5,918 nucleotides of DNA from Thermoplasmata archaeon (GTDB taxonomy: Archaea; Thermoplasmatota; Thermoplasmata; Thermoplasmatales; Thermoplasmataceae): positions 1-5,918 of the forward strand of contig JAJZAR010000085.1 of NCBI GenBank assembly GCA_021799315.1. The letters are read 5' to 3'. Below, one piece after another: positions 1 through 5,480 of this stretch. Numbering within the stretch: the stretch's first letter is position 1; the number at the start of each line of letters is the position of its first letter. A program made the position numbers and the translations under genes. Under the pieces are notes generated by a model. The model searched no databases, was not told where the DNA came from, and saw only the letters and a program-made list of their open reading frames with translations.

Positions 1-1338
1 GAAATTCTGGAGCCAACTCTCGTTTTTAGCACCTTCAAATTCTGACTCCAAGAGGTAGTAGCGCCAGAATCTTATGCTTGACAATCTGTTTGAAGATCTA
101 TTAAATATGGGATTACGGAACTTATTGTCAATGGCTGACTTCGTATCGCCTTCATACAAGTGAATACCGTCCGAGCTATACTCCTTCCTTGGTCCCAACT
201 CAATAAACCATTGGTCCCAATACATCTTGACTGAGGCTTCAACGGCATGATGAAATACAAAATTCAAGGTCTTTTCTTGGTCTTCTTCACCTTTGTAGTA
301 AGGTATTGTGACTTCTTTTTCCTTACCATGCTGATTTATGCATACACGTTTCTCCAGTTTTCCTGATTCATCTTTCGATGGTTCAAAGAAGAATATATTA
401 GAGTTTGGAGCCCTTCTAATGCCCTTTAAGAAGAACAGCCTCTTGAAGTGTTGGTTTATGAGCCACACTATGAATTGCCTATTTTCGGTCTCGTCAAGTT
501 CAATTTCAATAGGTTCTCCTTTTGCTGAGTCTGCGAATGGATTATCAGCTTTTAAATTATGGAAAGTATAGATAAGGTCATCTTTTCCCACCAGGAACGG
601 AGGAATTTGCTTTCCCAATTCATCGTAATGTCTGTAAATGCTCCTGTTATCGGTGTATCTTAGCCTTACCCCGTAATAAACAGTAGGAGGAGTTAATTCA
701 ACCAAATTGGATATCAGAGTAGTTTTCTTTTGTATCGGTTGTCCCCTCCTTGAAACTTCAGTGATGAGGTTTTTGGCATATCCCTCTAGGGAAAGTTTGC
801 TGTACTTCCTTTTGCTTGCTGCAGCGGCTTTTAGCACTTCATAGCTTGCCTCCCAGATCTCGATTTTTCGAAAGAAGTTGAAAACATCCTTGAAATCTGC
901 TGCTTCTAAAATTGCCTGACCGTTTTCATCAAGCTTGTCCTGGACTTTTCCTATGAGACTCTGAACAGATTTTTTGCTGCAATCTGAGCCGTAGTACTTC
1001 TTAAAATCTACTTTCTTGGTGATACCTTTTGCAAAAATGAAGAATTTGAACCTGTCCTGTGGATCTGATTTTAGCCATTCAACGAGATATTTCACAACTT
1101 CTATGGCAAGTTTTTCATCGGCAGAACTGATTGTAGTTGCCTTTGATTCTACTAGTGTTCTTTCACCTACTGCGAGGGAAGGATTTATAAAGACCATATC
1201 TGCTAGGTCTCCCTCGATGAAAGAGTCTGAGATTTGAGAGTACCCCTCTGTGTCAAGGTATTCCCTTATTGCCTCTTTATAGCTCTCAGATGACCAGTTT
1301 AGAGATTCCCTGGTCTTCCCAATGGAATGAATGGTCAT
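1..1338 (-). CDS. PD-(D/E)XK-like nuclease gene, 3' end beyond the left edge
   Basis: The frame is open for 446 codons from the ATG at 1338 to the window edge with no stop, so the C-terminus is missing. The N-terminus (MTIHSIGKTR...) contains a helix around residues 15-30. After it come D44/D47 in EGDLADMVF and E64-S-K66 in TLVESKAT, which is the D...ExK layout of PD-(D/E)XK (Mrr/type IV-like) endonucleases. A helical stretch covers about 70-200. Residues about 290-446 form a second domain rich in aromatics: FFFEP, FHHAVEASV, WFIELGPRKEYSSDG and RFWRYYLL. I do not recognise this domain. The frame is also open upstream of 1338 into the hairpin block, where the only alternative start I see is a distant TTG. 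The ATG is preferred because a BRE/TATA-like element lies about 30 bases upstream. It shares the strand of the helicase operon but is 955 bases away. The coding call is firm, the nuclease fold is moderately supported, and the substrate and role are unknown. Confidence 0.9.
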   Translation of the reverse strand, partial: MTIHSIGKTRESLNWSSESYKEAIREYLDTEGYSQISDSFIEGDLADMVFINPSLAVGERTLVESKATTISSADEKLAIEVVKYLVEWLKSDPQDRFKFFIFAKGITKKVDFKKYYGSDCSKKSVQSLIGKVQDKLDENGQAILEAADFKDVFNFFRKIEIWEASYEVLKAAAASKRKYSKLSLEGYAKNLITEVSRRGQPIQKKTTLISNLVELTPPTVYYGVRLRYTDNRSIYRHYDELGKQIPPFLVGKDDLIYTFHNLKADNPFADSAKGEPIEIELDETENRQFIVWLINQHFKRLFFLKGIRRAPNSNIFFFEPSKDESGKLEKRVCINQHGKEKEVTIPYYKGEEDQEKTLNFVFHHAVEASVKMYWDQWFIELGPRKEYSSDGIHLYEGDTKSAIDNKFRNPIFNRSSNRLSSIRFWRYYLLESEFEGAKNESWLQNF

Positions 1339-1361
1339 TCGGAATAATATACAATTAAATG

Positions 1362-1376
1362 CATATAGTCCTTTCC
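1362..1376 (-). promoter_or_regulatory. Archaeal-type BRE/TATA promoter of the left gene
   Basis: On the minus strand a purine-rich GGAAAGGA (a BRE-like element) runs straight into CTATATG, which begins about 30 bases before the ATG at 1338. That distance would place the transcript start at or next to the start codon, giving a leaderless message. This agrees with the lack of any Shine-Dalgarno there. The assignment is by motif and spacing only. Confidence 0.45.
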
Positions 1377-1475
1377 TTCCAGAATCTTGAAACCACCCAG
1401 CAACTGAATAGATGCTACACTTTTCCCCCCATATTATCTCGCACCGAGCGCAGCGAGATTGTGCGGTCAAAGATT

Positions 1476-1506
1476 CCCCTACCCTGTTCCCCTCAAATTG
1501 CCCTCC
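1476..1506 (-). other. Possible G-quadruplex; divergent copy of the G-rich loop
   Basis: Read on the minus strand, four G tracts follow one another: GGAGGG, GGGG, GGG and GGGG, separated by 8, 4 and 2 bases. The part GAGGGGAACAGGGTAGGGG resembles the 17-base loops at 1720-1736 and 1819-1835, but in the opposite orientation and without complementary arms. It satisfies the general G-tract rule only loosely, because the first tract is interrupted. Confidence 0.3.
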
Positions 1507-1541
1507 GCAGGAGAGAGTAATGTGCCCGAAGCGAGCCGGAA

Positions 1542-1558
1542 GTCTTGCGTAGCAAGAC
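1542..1558. repeat. Perfect 7-bp hairpin with GTA loop
   Basis: GTCTTGC at 1542-1548 pairs with GCAAGAC at 1552-1558 around the 3-base loop GTA. The closing GC-GTA-GC has the same shape as the GCGAAGC mini-hairpins elsewhere in the block. No U-tract follows it, so it is not an obvious terminator. Confidence 0.75.
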
Positions 1559-1583
1559 CGAGTGGTGTAAGCGTTAGCGGTGG

Positions 1584-1625
1584 GTGGTGTGGAACACCAA
1601 GCGAAGCGAAGGTGTGTAACACCAC
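1584..1625. repeat. Long interrupted hairpin of the GTGGTGT/ACACCAC family
   Basis: GTGGTGT (1584-1590) pairs with ACACCAC (1619-1625). After a 3x3 internal mismatch, ACACC (1594-1598) pairs with GGTGT (1611-1615). The apical loop AAGCGAAGCGAA contains a GCGAAGC mini-hairpin. Further copies compete for the same pairing: GTGGTGT at 1562-1568, and ACACCAC at 1630-1636 and 1653-1659. GGTGGTGT (1583-1590) can instead close over ACACCACC (1653-1660), giving a nested or branched structure. Confidence 0.65.
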
Positions 1626-1685
1626 ACATACACCACGAGCGGCGAGCACAGGACACCACCCTGAATGAGCAAGGCGAATGAGGGG

Positions 1686-1700
1686 CTCTTCGCAGAAGAG
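1686..1700. repeat. 6-bp hairpin with GCA loop
   Basis: CTCTTC (1686-1691) pairs perfectly with GAAGAG (1695-1700) around GCA. It follows directly on GAGGGG (1680-1685), the same six bases that open the G-rich loops further on. Confidence 0.6.
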
Positions 1701-1711
1701 TGCGAGATGGA

Positions 1712-1744
1712 AATCAAAAGAGGGGTTAGGGGTGAATTTTGATT
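1712..1744 (+). repeat. G-rich-loop hairpin, copy 1
   Basis: AATCAAAA (1712-1719) and TTTTGATT (1737-1744) form a perfect 8-bp stem around the 17-base loop GAGGGGTTAGGGGTGAA (1720-1736). The same loop, changed at one base, recurs 99 bases downstream on a stem of different sequence. Loop orientation is used to assign the strand. Confidence 0.8.
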
Positions 1745-1763
1745 GTAGGCGAAGCATGGGGTC

Positions 1764-1797
1764 ATGTGCTCGGCGTGCAGGTGAGCGAAGGGCACAT
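1764..1797. repeat. Inverted repeat ATGTGC/GCACAT
   Basis: ATGTGC (1764-1769) faces GCACAT (1792-1797). Inside or alternatively, GCTC (1768-1771) can pair with GAGC (1783-1786). A GCGAAGG variant of the mini-hairpin motif sits in the right half. It lies between the two G-rich-loop hairpins and separates them. Confidence 0.5.
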
Positions 1798-1810
1798 AGT
1801 AATTGGCGAA

Positions 1811-1843
1811 GGCTCAAAGAGGGGCTAGGGGTGAATTTGAGCC
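1811..1843 (+). repeat. G-rich-loop hairpin, copy 2
   Basis: GGCTCAAA (1811-1818) and TTTGAGCC (1836-1843) form a perfect 8-bp stem around GAGGGGCTAGGGGTGAA (1819-1835). An outer GGC (1805-1807)/GCC (1847-1849) pair flanks symmetric GAA internal bases. Compared with copy 1 the loop differs at one base (C for T). The outer five base pairs of the stem are all different but still paired. Confidence 0.8.
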
Positions 1844-1892
1844 GAAGCCTTACCGATAGATACTAAGAGCTGAATGCGTATTACTATTTCTA

Positions 1893-2069
1893 GTGGCAAA
1901 ACAGAAAGACAGCTTGAACAGCCTACTAAAATCTTACCTAGATGGCCTTCTGGATACCATTGAAACTCTTCAAAGCCATAGCATAATGGAGCAATTGAGA
2001 AAGAGTGGAAATGATTTAAGAAAAGGTAGGGTCAGAAGTGCAAGGGAGTTTTTACAGGAACAAATTTAA
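1893..2069 (+). CDS. Small antitoxin-like protein, 58 residues
   Basis: GTG-started frame ending in TAA, too short for usual ORF cut-offs. The product begins VAKQKDSLNSLLKSYLDGLL and ends LRKGRVRSAREFLQEQI. It is predicted to be almost wholly helical and charged, with no membrane segment. The pattern ETLxx...IMEQLRKSxxDLRKGRVRSAREFL recalls the toxin-binding C-terminal part of archaeal RelB/Phd-like antitoxins (ETLEIL...DIKAGRV...EEF). The family name is a recollection, not a search result. There is no toxin-like gene next to it, only the zinc-ribbon gene 26 bases downstream, so it may be an orphan or a remnant. The frame is open upstream without an ATG. GTG is chosen because a sequence shared with the next gene's start region lies just before it. 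No Shine-Dalgarno is visible. Confidence 0.6.
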   Translation: MAKQKDSLNSLLKSYLDGLLDTIETLQSHSIMEQLRKSGNDLRKGRVRSAREFLQEQI

Positions 2070-2070
2070 G
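2062..2070 (+). promoter_or_regulatory. TATA-like box of the zinc-ribbon gene
   Basis: AAATTTAAG lies about 26-34 bases before the ATG at 2096 and overlaps the stop of the preceding small gene. This is the expected archaeal TATA distance for a leaderless or nearly leaderless message, and no Shine-Dalgarno precedes the ATG. It is also the A/T-rich tail of a coding sequence, so it may be coincidental. Confidence 0.35.
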
Positions 2071-2095
2071 TCGGTGTTGGTTCTACTATTTCGTA

Positions 2096-2257
2096 ATGAA
2101 GTGCCCCGTCTGTAACAAGGAAAATAAGAATCCACCTCTCAAACAATGGGCATTTAATGTGTATGAAGTTTCGAGATATACATGCTCAGAGTGTGGTAAC
2201 AATTTCAATACCTATGTTGGTGAAAATAATTCCTACACGATCCCGAAAAGCCAATAA
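2096..2257 (+). CDS. Small zinc-ribbon protein, 53 residues
   Basis: ATG to TAA. The product starts MKCPVCNKEN and carries a second pair in YTCSECGNNF, so cysteines at residues 3, 6, 30 and 33 form the CxxC-x23-CxxC spacing of a single zinc ribbon. Between them is a W/F-containing strand region (KQWAFNVYEVSRY), and a short tail ends TIPKSQ. Tiny zinc ribbons of this layout are common in archaea and usually lack an assigned role; DNA, RNA or protein binding are all possible. It follows the antitoxin-like gene by 26 bases on the same strand and converges on the helicase gene, with 36 bases between the two stops. The intact cysteine pairs and clean start and stop make it a credible gene despite its size. 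Confidence 0.75.
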   Translation: MKCPVCNKENKNPPLKQWAFNVYEVSRYTCSECGNNFNTYVGENNSYTIPKSQ

Positions 2258-2276
2258 AAATTGTTTATTTTGGGAT
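2240..2276. terminator. A/T-rich inverted repeat between convergent genes
   Basis: AATAAA (2253-2258) pairs with TTTATT (2264-2269), and ATCCC (2240-2244) with GGGAT (2272-2276). A bulge on the left arm separates the two stem parts. The repeat straddles the stop of the zinc-ribbon gene and lies just past the end of the helicase gene. It could therefore end transcription from both sides, with T runs on each strand. No experimental consensus supports it. Confidence 0.4.
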
Positions 2277-2293
2277 TAATGTTATTGACGTTG

Positions 2294-5200
2294 TTATGAG
2301 ATGAAGTCCATAGTCACCAGTCTCAACTTGGATGAGTCAAAAGGCTCTATTTCGGTCTTCTTAAACATTCCTTTCTTACCTATAAAATTGCCTAGCTCTT
2401 CAATCATATTCTTCCAGTCATTGTTTTTTCTGTAAGACTTCCATATTTGCCTCAAGACCTGTAGCCTTTTCTTAGTGGGAGGAAGCGAGAGGAGTTTTGA
2501 TTTGATCTGCTCCCACACGTGTTCAACCGAGGTGTCATTAGGATACTCATATATGTAATCATTCAACTGTAACTCAATTTCATCTATCATTTTCTTTATA
2601 AATTTAGTACTATTGGAGCGGTTGAGCTCTTTCAATTGTGAATCCTGTGTGTTGCTAAGCTCTATCTCTTTGTAAGTTCGCTCAATTTCCTCCAAGACCA
2701 ATCTATTTGTGTCGTATACCTTCTCAAAGAAGGTGGGAATAACTCGTCTTTCTTCTTTTATGCACCTTATGTAGTCTAAGATGTCTGTTTTACTTGTAAG
2801 GAAGGTGCCAGTCTTTATATCATACAAATACCAGAAATGAAAGTCCTTACCATACTCATAGTAGAAGAATATGCCTGAGACCTTAGCCTTTTTCAAGCCA
2901 CTAAATACGCCGGCTGGAATTTTCTCTAGTTCCTCCACTCCTTTGTCTTTAAGGAAATCCTTCAAGGGCTGATAGAATAACTCTCCACCGCCGAATAAGT
3001 CGGCTTCTAATTCCTTGAAAAGTCTCGCATCCTTTCCTTTAATGCGTCTGATTATTCCGAAGACTTTAGGGTGTATCTCTTCCCCAAGAACAGTCTGATC
3101 CAGACCTACCGAATCATCAATATCGATAATCTTAGTTTGCAGTGCCTGAACCAGCTTCAGGAGTTCCTCAAGCTCGTCTTCTGGGAAGAAATTATAGACA
3201 TATATCTCCTTATATGGAGAACCAATCCTGTCAATCCTACCTGCCCTTTGTATCATTCGCGTAGGATTCCAGTGGAGGTCATAGTTAATTAAATATTTAG
3301 CCGTTTGAAGGTTCTGACCTTCAGATAGCACATCTGTGCTGAGAATGATGTCTGTTTTCTTTTCAAAGAATTTCTTAATTATCTCTTCACGCTGACCAGG
3401 TGTTTTACTTGTAGTTCCAGAACTAGATATGGCCTCTATTTTAAGTTTCGAGAACTGTTTATCGTTGACAATCTCCTCGTAAATGTAGTTGAGAGTGTCT
3501 GCGTAATATGTGAAAAGAACAATCTGCCCGTCCTTGGACAGTTCGAGAAGCTTTTCCTTAAGTACGTTCAGTTTTGAGTCATCCGCGGGCCTGATTCTTC
3601 TAACCTTCGCCAATATGTTGTTGAGCAATTCAATGTCTTTGTCTATGTCCTGGAAGAGGTCCTCCGCACGATACTCAGAGAGTTTGAAGTCGTCGAGAAT
3701 CTCTTTAATATCTCCATCTTCCAGCTCGTCGTAGGACTTGAGCATATACTTTATGTAACTCTCCTTGGTTAGCAGTTTTCCCTCTTTGAGGTATTGTTTC
3801 AACTTTTCAAGAAATTGAATGTGGTTAGAGATACTTTTTCTGAATGAATCTACGCTGCTTTCCAGCCTTTTCAGCAATATCGTCCTAAAGATACCGCCTA
3901 TAGCAATCATTCTCCCTAGAGCCAGTCTCTCTTCCTCTGTCTTAACGCCCTCTTTCCTGTATTCTAGAATACGGTAATACGCCATGGTAAGCTTCTCGGT
4001 AAGGGTATCTGATATTTCCTTGTACATACCCTTGTATGCGGTGTCCAGTTTGTAATTGACATTTTCAAGTACTCGTTTGGGGAATGTAATCTTGCGCTCC
4101 TCTGTCTCACCGTTAGGCTTCTCAACTACTATATATGCATCAGGGTAGTTTTCAATGATATAGTCCCTGGTTCTTCGGATAGATATCTCGTTTAATAGGT
4201 CGTTTAACAGCGAGGGGTTGTCTTTGGCCTCCCTGAAGAATTTGAACAAATCCGGTATATTCTCCTTTATGAACGCTGATCTATCCATCAATACGAGAAG
4301 CATAATTTGCCAGTAAAGATCCCAAGGAGTGTTATTGATTGGGGTTGCTGTGAGAAACAAAATGTATGGTTTATTACCCGAACTTGAAATATTGTCATTC
4401 ACCAGGGAGAAAAAGTTCTCCCATCTATTTGACAAAGGGTTCCTGAAGTTATGGCTTTCGTCAACAACGATCAACTCTACGTTATCCAAGCGTCCACCGA
4501 GAGTTCTTTTTGCCTTCTCTAGGTAGTTTTCCGATGCAAGGTCTTCTTGTGAGAGTATGTTCTCTTTAGTATCTATTTTCTTGAGCTCACTTCTCCACAT
4601 CTCTCGAAGCTGGGCCGGGCATACAACCAGTATGTTTTTCCGCTCATAGTAGCCAATTTGCTCAAGAACCTTCTTTGCAATCCATGTTTTCCCTAATCCT
4701 ACCGAGTCAGCTACTATACATCCACCATATTTCTTCATCCTGGTCCATATTCTAGCAATTGCGTCTTCCTGGAATTGTGCTAGATTGACTTTGGTCTCAG
4801 GCATCCCGTTGGGCTTTTCTTCCTTTTTGCCTTCCTTTATGTCTTCCTTCTGCATCTCATAAAGTGTTTTTATGTATATTTCATAGGGAGAGTACTCCTT
4901 GCTTCCAAATCTTGAATTTTCGAGGAGTTCTATCAAATCCTCCTTGAAATCTATTGATTCAGCCCAAAACTTGTCAAACCACTCTTTTCTGGTGTAGATG
5001 GCCTGGGATTCCTGCCTCCAGGTGTTCAGCTCACCATATCTAGTAAGTCCAGCACCGGTGAAATTGGAAGAGCCTATGACTATCCGATCATCAAAGATGT
5101 AGGCTTTTCCATGAAGAAACTTCTCAAAAAGTCTCACTTGTACGTTGTCTCTTTTCAGGAACTCGATAAAAAGCCTTACAGTTGTATCGGAGTCCTTTGA

Positions 5201-5470
5201 GAGGTCGAAGCCTTCAACTTCTTTCTTTATCTCTTCAAGTAAGACGTCTCCAAGTGTAATATTATTCTGGATCTCTGGGGCCTTGCCCAATAAAAGTCTA
5301 AAGTTTACAGATTGGTCAAGGTTATCCTTGATCATGGAAAAACCACTTATGTTGAAGAACGCGGTTGCAATGTCAAAGTTACCTTTCCCGTTTTCTTTTA
5401 GTGCGTCATTTAAGAAGCTGACTAGTTTGTTGCCATCACTATTATCTATTATCTCTTTGTGCAGAGCCAT
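2294..5470 (-). CDS. PLD-like (HKD) nuclease domain fused to SNF2/HepA-type helicase
   Basis: A 1058-residue cytoplasmic protein with no signal peptide or membrane segment. Residues about 1-170 are a phospholipase-D-like domain with one HKD motif: H120-x-K122-x4-D127, then GSSNFTG (133-139). A charged linker (about 205-228) leads to the helicase. RecA1 has a Walker A in ADSVGLGKT (254-262), motif Ia VVCPAQL (282-288), Walker B DESH (337-340) and motif III LTATP (373-377). A long helical insertion (about 430-625) precedes RecA2, which has motif V STDVLSEGQNLQ (711-722) and motif VI QRAGRIDRIG (741-750). The C-terminal 300 residues are unassigned. HKD domains usually cut phosphodiester bonds, and one copy per chain implies dimerisation if it is active. 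SNF2/HepA motors translocate on DNA or remodel complexes on it. PLD-SNF2 fusions occur in defence and restriction neighbourhoods. The start at 5470 is fixed by the Shine-Dalgarno and by the preceding gene's stop 9 bases away. No helicase motif is visibly broken. Confidence 0.96.
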   Translation of the reverse strand: MALHKEIIDNSDGNKLVSFLNDALKENGKGNFDIATAFFNISGFSMIKDNLDQSVNFRLLLGKAPEIQNNITLGDVLLEEIKKEVEGFDLSKDSDTTVRLFIEFLKRDNVQVRLFEKFLHGKAYIFDDRIVIGSSNFTGAGLTRYGELNTWRQESQAIYTRKEWFDKFWAESIDFKEDLIELLENSRFGSKEYSPYEIYIKTLYEMQKEDIKEGKKEEKPNGMPETKVNLAQFQEDAIARIWTRMKKYGGCIVADSVGLGKTWIAKKVLEQIGYYERKNILVVCPAQLREMWRSELKKIDTKENILSQEDLASENYLEKAKRTLGGRLDNVELIVVDESHNFRNPLSNRWENFFSLVNDNISSSGNKPYILFLTATPINNTPWDLYWQIMLLVLMDRSAFIKENIPDLFKFFREAKDNPSLLNDLLNEISIRRTRDYIIENYPDAYIVVEKPNGETEERKITFPKRVLENVNYKLDTAYKGMYKEISDTLTEKLTMAYYRILEYRKEGVKTEEERLALGRMIAIGGIFRTILLKRLESSVDSFRKSISNHIQFLEKLKQYLKEGKLLTKESYIKYMLKSYDELEDGDIKEILDDFKLSEYRAEDLFQDIDKDIELLNNILAKVRRIRPADDSKLNVLKEKLLELSKDGQIVLFTYYADTLNYIYEEIVNDKQFSKLKIEAISSSGTTSKTPGQREEIIKKFFEKKTDIILSTDVLSEGQNLQTAKYLINYDLHWNPTRMIQRAGRIDRIGSPYKEIYVYNFFPEDELEELLKLVQALQTKIIDIDDSVGLDQTVLGEEIHPKVFGIIRRIKGKDARLFKELEADLFGGGELFYQPLKDFLKDKGVEELEKIPAGVFSGLKKAKVSGIFFYYEYGKDFHFWYLYDIKTGTFLTSKTDILDYIRCIKEERRVIPTFFEKVYDTNRLVLEEIERTYKEIELSNTQDSQLKELNRSNSTKFIKKMIDEIELQLNDYIYEYPNDTSVEHVWEQIKSKLLSLPPTKKRLQVLRQIWKSYRKNNDWKNMIEELGNFIGKKGMFKKTEIEPFDSSKLRLVTMDFIS

Positions 5471-5473
5471 ATC

Positions 5474-5480
5474 ATCACCT
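5474..5480 (-). promoter_or_regulatory. Strong Shine-Dalgarno of the helicase gene
   Basis: Read on the minus strand, AGGTGAT ends 3 bases before the ATG and matches the anti-Shine-Dalgarno at the 3' end of 16S rRNA over 7 bases. It overlaps the stop of the PIN gene, which supports translation of the helicase from a shared message. The other visible gene starts in the window have no comparable site. Confidence 0.8.

Larger units (their letters stand above)
1438..1850. repeat. G+C-rich intergenic block of hairpins and short repeats
   Basis: This stretch of about 410 bases is visibly richer in G+C than its flanks and is densely self-complementary. Besides the hairpins listed separately, it has CGCAC (1440-1444) facing GTGCG (1461-1465), with CTCGC/GCGAG as an alternative pairing (1438-1442 and 1453-1457). 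The heptamer GCGAAGC occurs at 1601-1607 and 1749-1755, with near variants at 1785-1791, 1806-1812 and 1841-1849. That DNA heptamer is known to fold into an unusually stable mini-hairpin. Open frames exist on both strands, but their products are low-complexity translations of the repeats, so I call no gene here. It could be a cluster of REP-like elements, a structured RNA, or the scar of a mobile element. Confidence 0.75.

Noticed and set aside
72..260. A 62-codon minus-strand frame near the left edge
   Set aside because: It lies wholly inside the 446-codon frame of the left gene, in a different phase, and has no recognisable features.
1339..1473. N-terminal extension of the left gene to an upstream TTG
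   Set aside because: The frame is open, but the extension runs through the hairpin block and shows no domain-like sequence. The BRE/TATA spacing favours the ATG at 1338.
1542..1558. Intrinsic terminator
   Set aside because: The stem is good, but no T-run follows on either strand and no gene ends nearby.
1479..1817. A 112-codon open frame on the minus strand through the hairpin block, with overlapping smaller frames on both strands
   Set aside because: The products are low-complexity translations of the repeats (for example KEGLGVN twice on the plus strand, from the two G-rich loops). There is no plausible domain, and frames overlap each other on both strands.
1438..1850. CRISPR-like array
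   Set aside because: The repeats are short, unevenly spaced, mostly inverted, and lack equal-length unique spacers.
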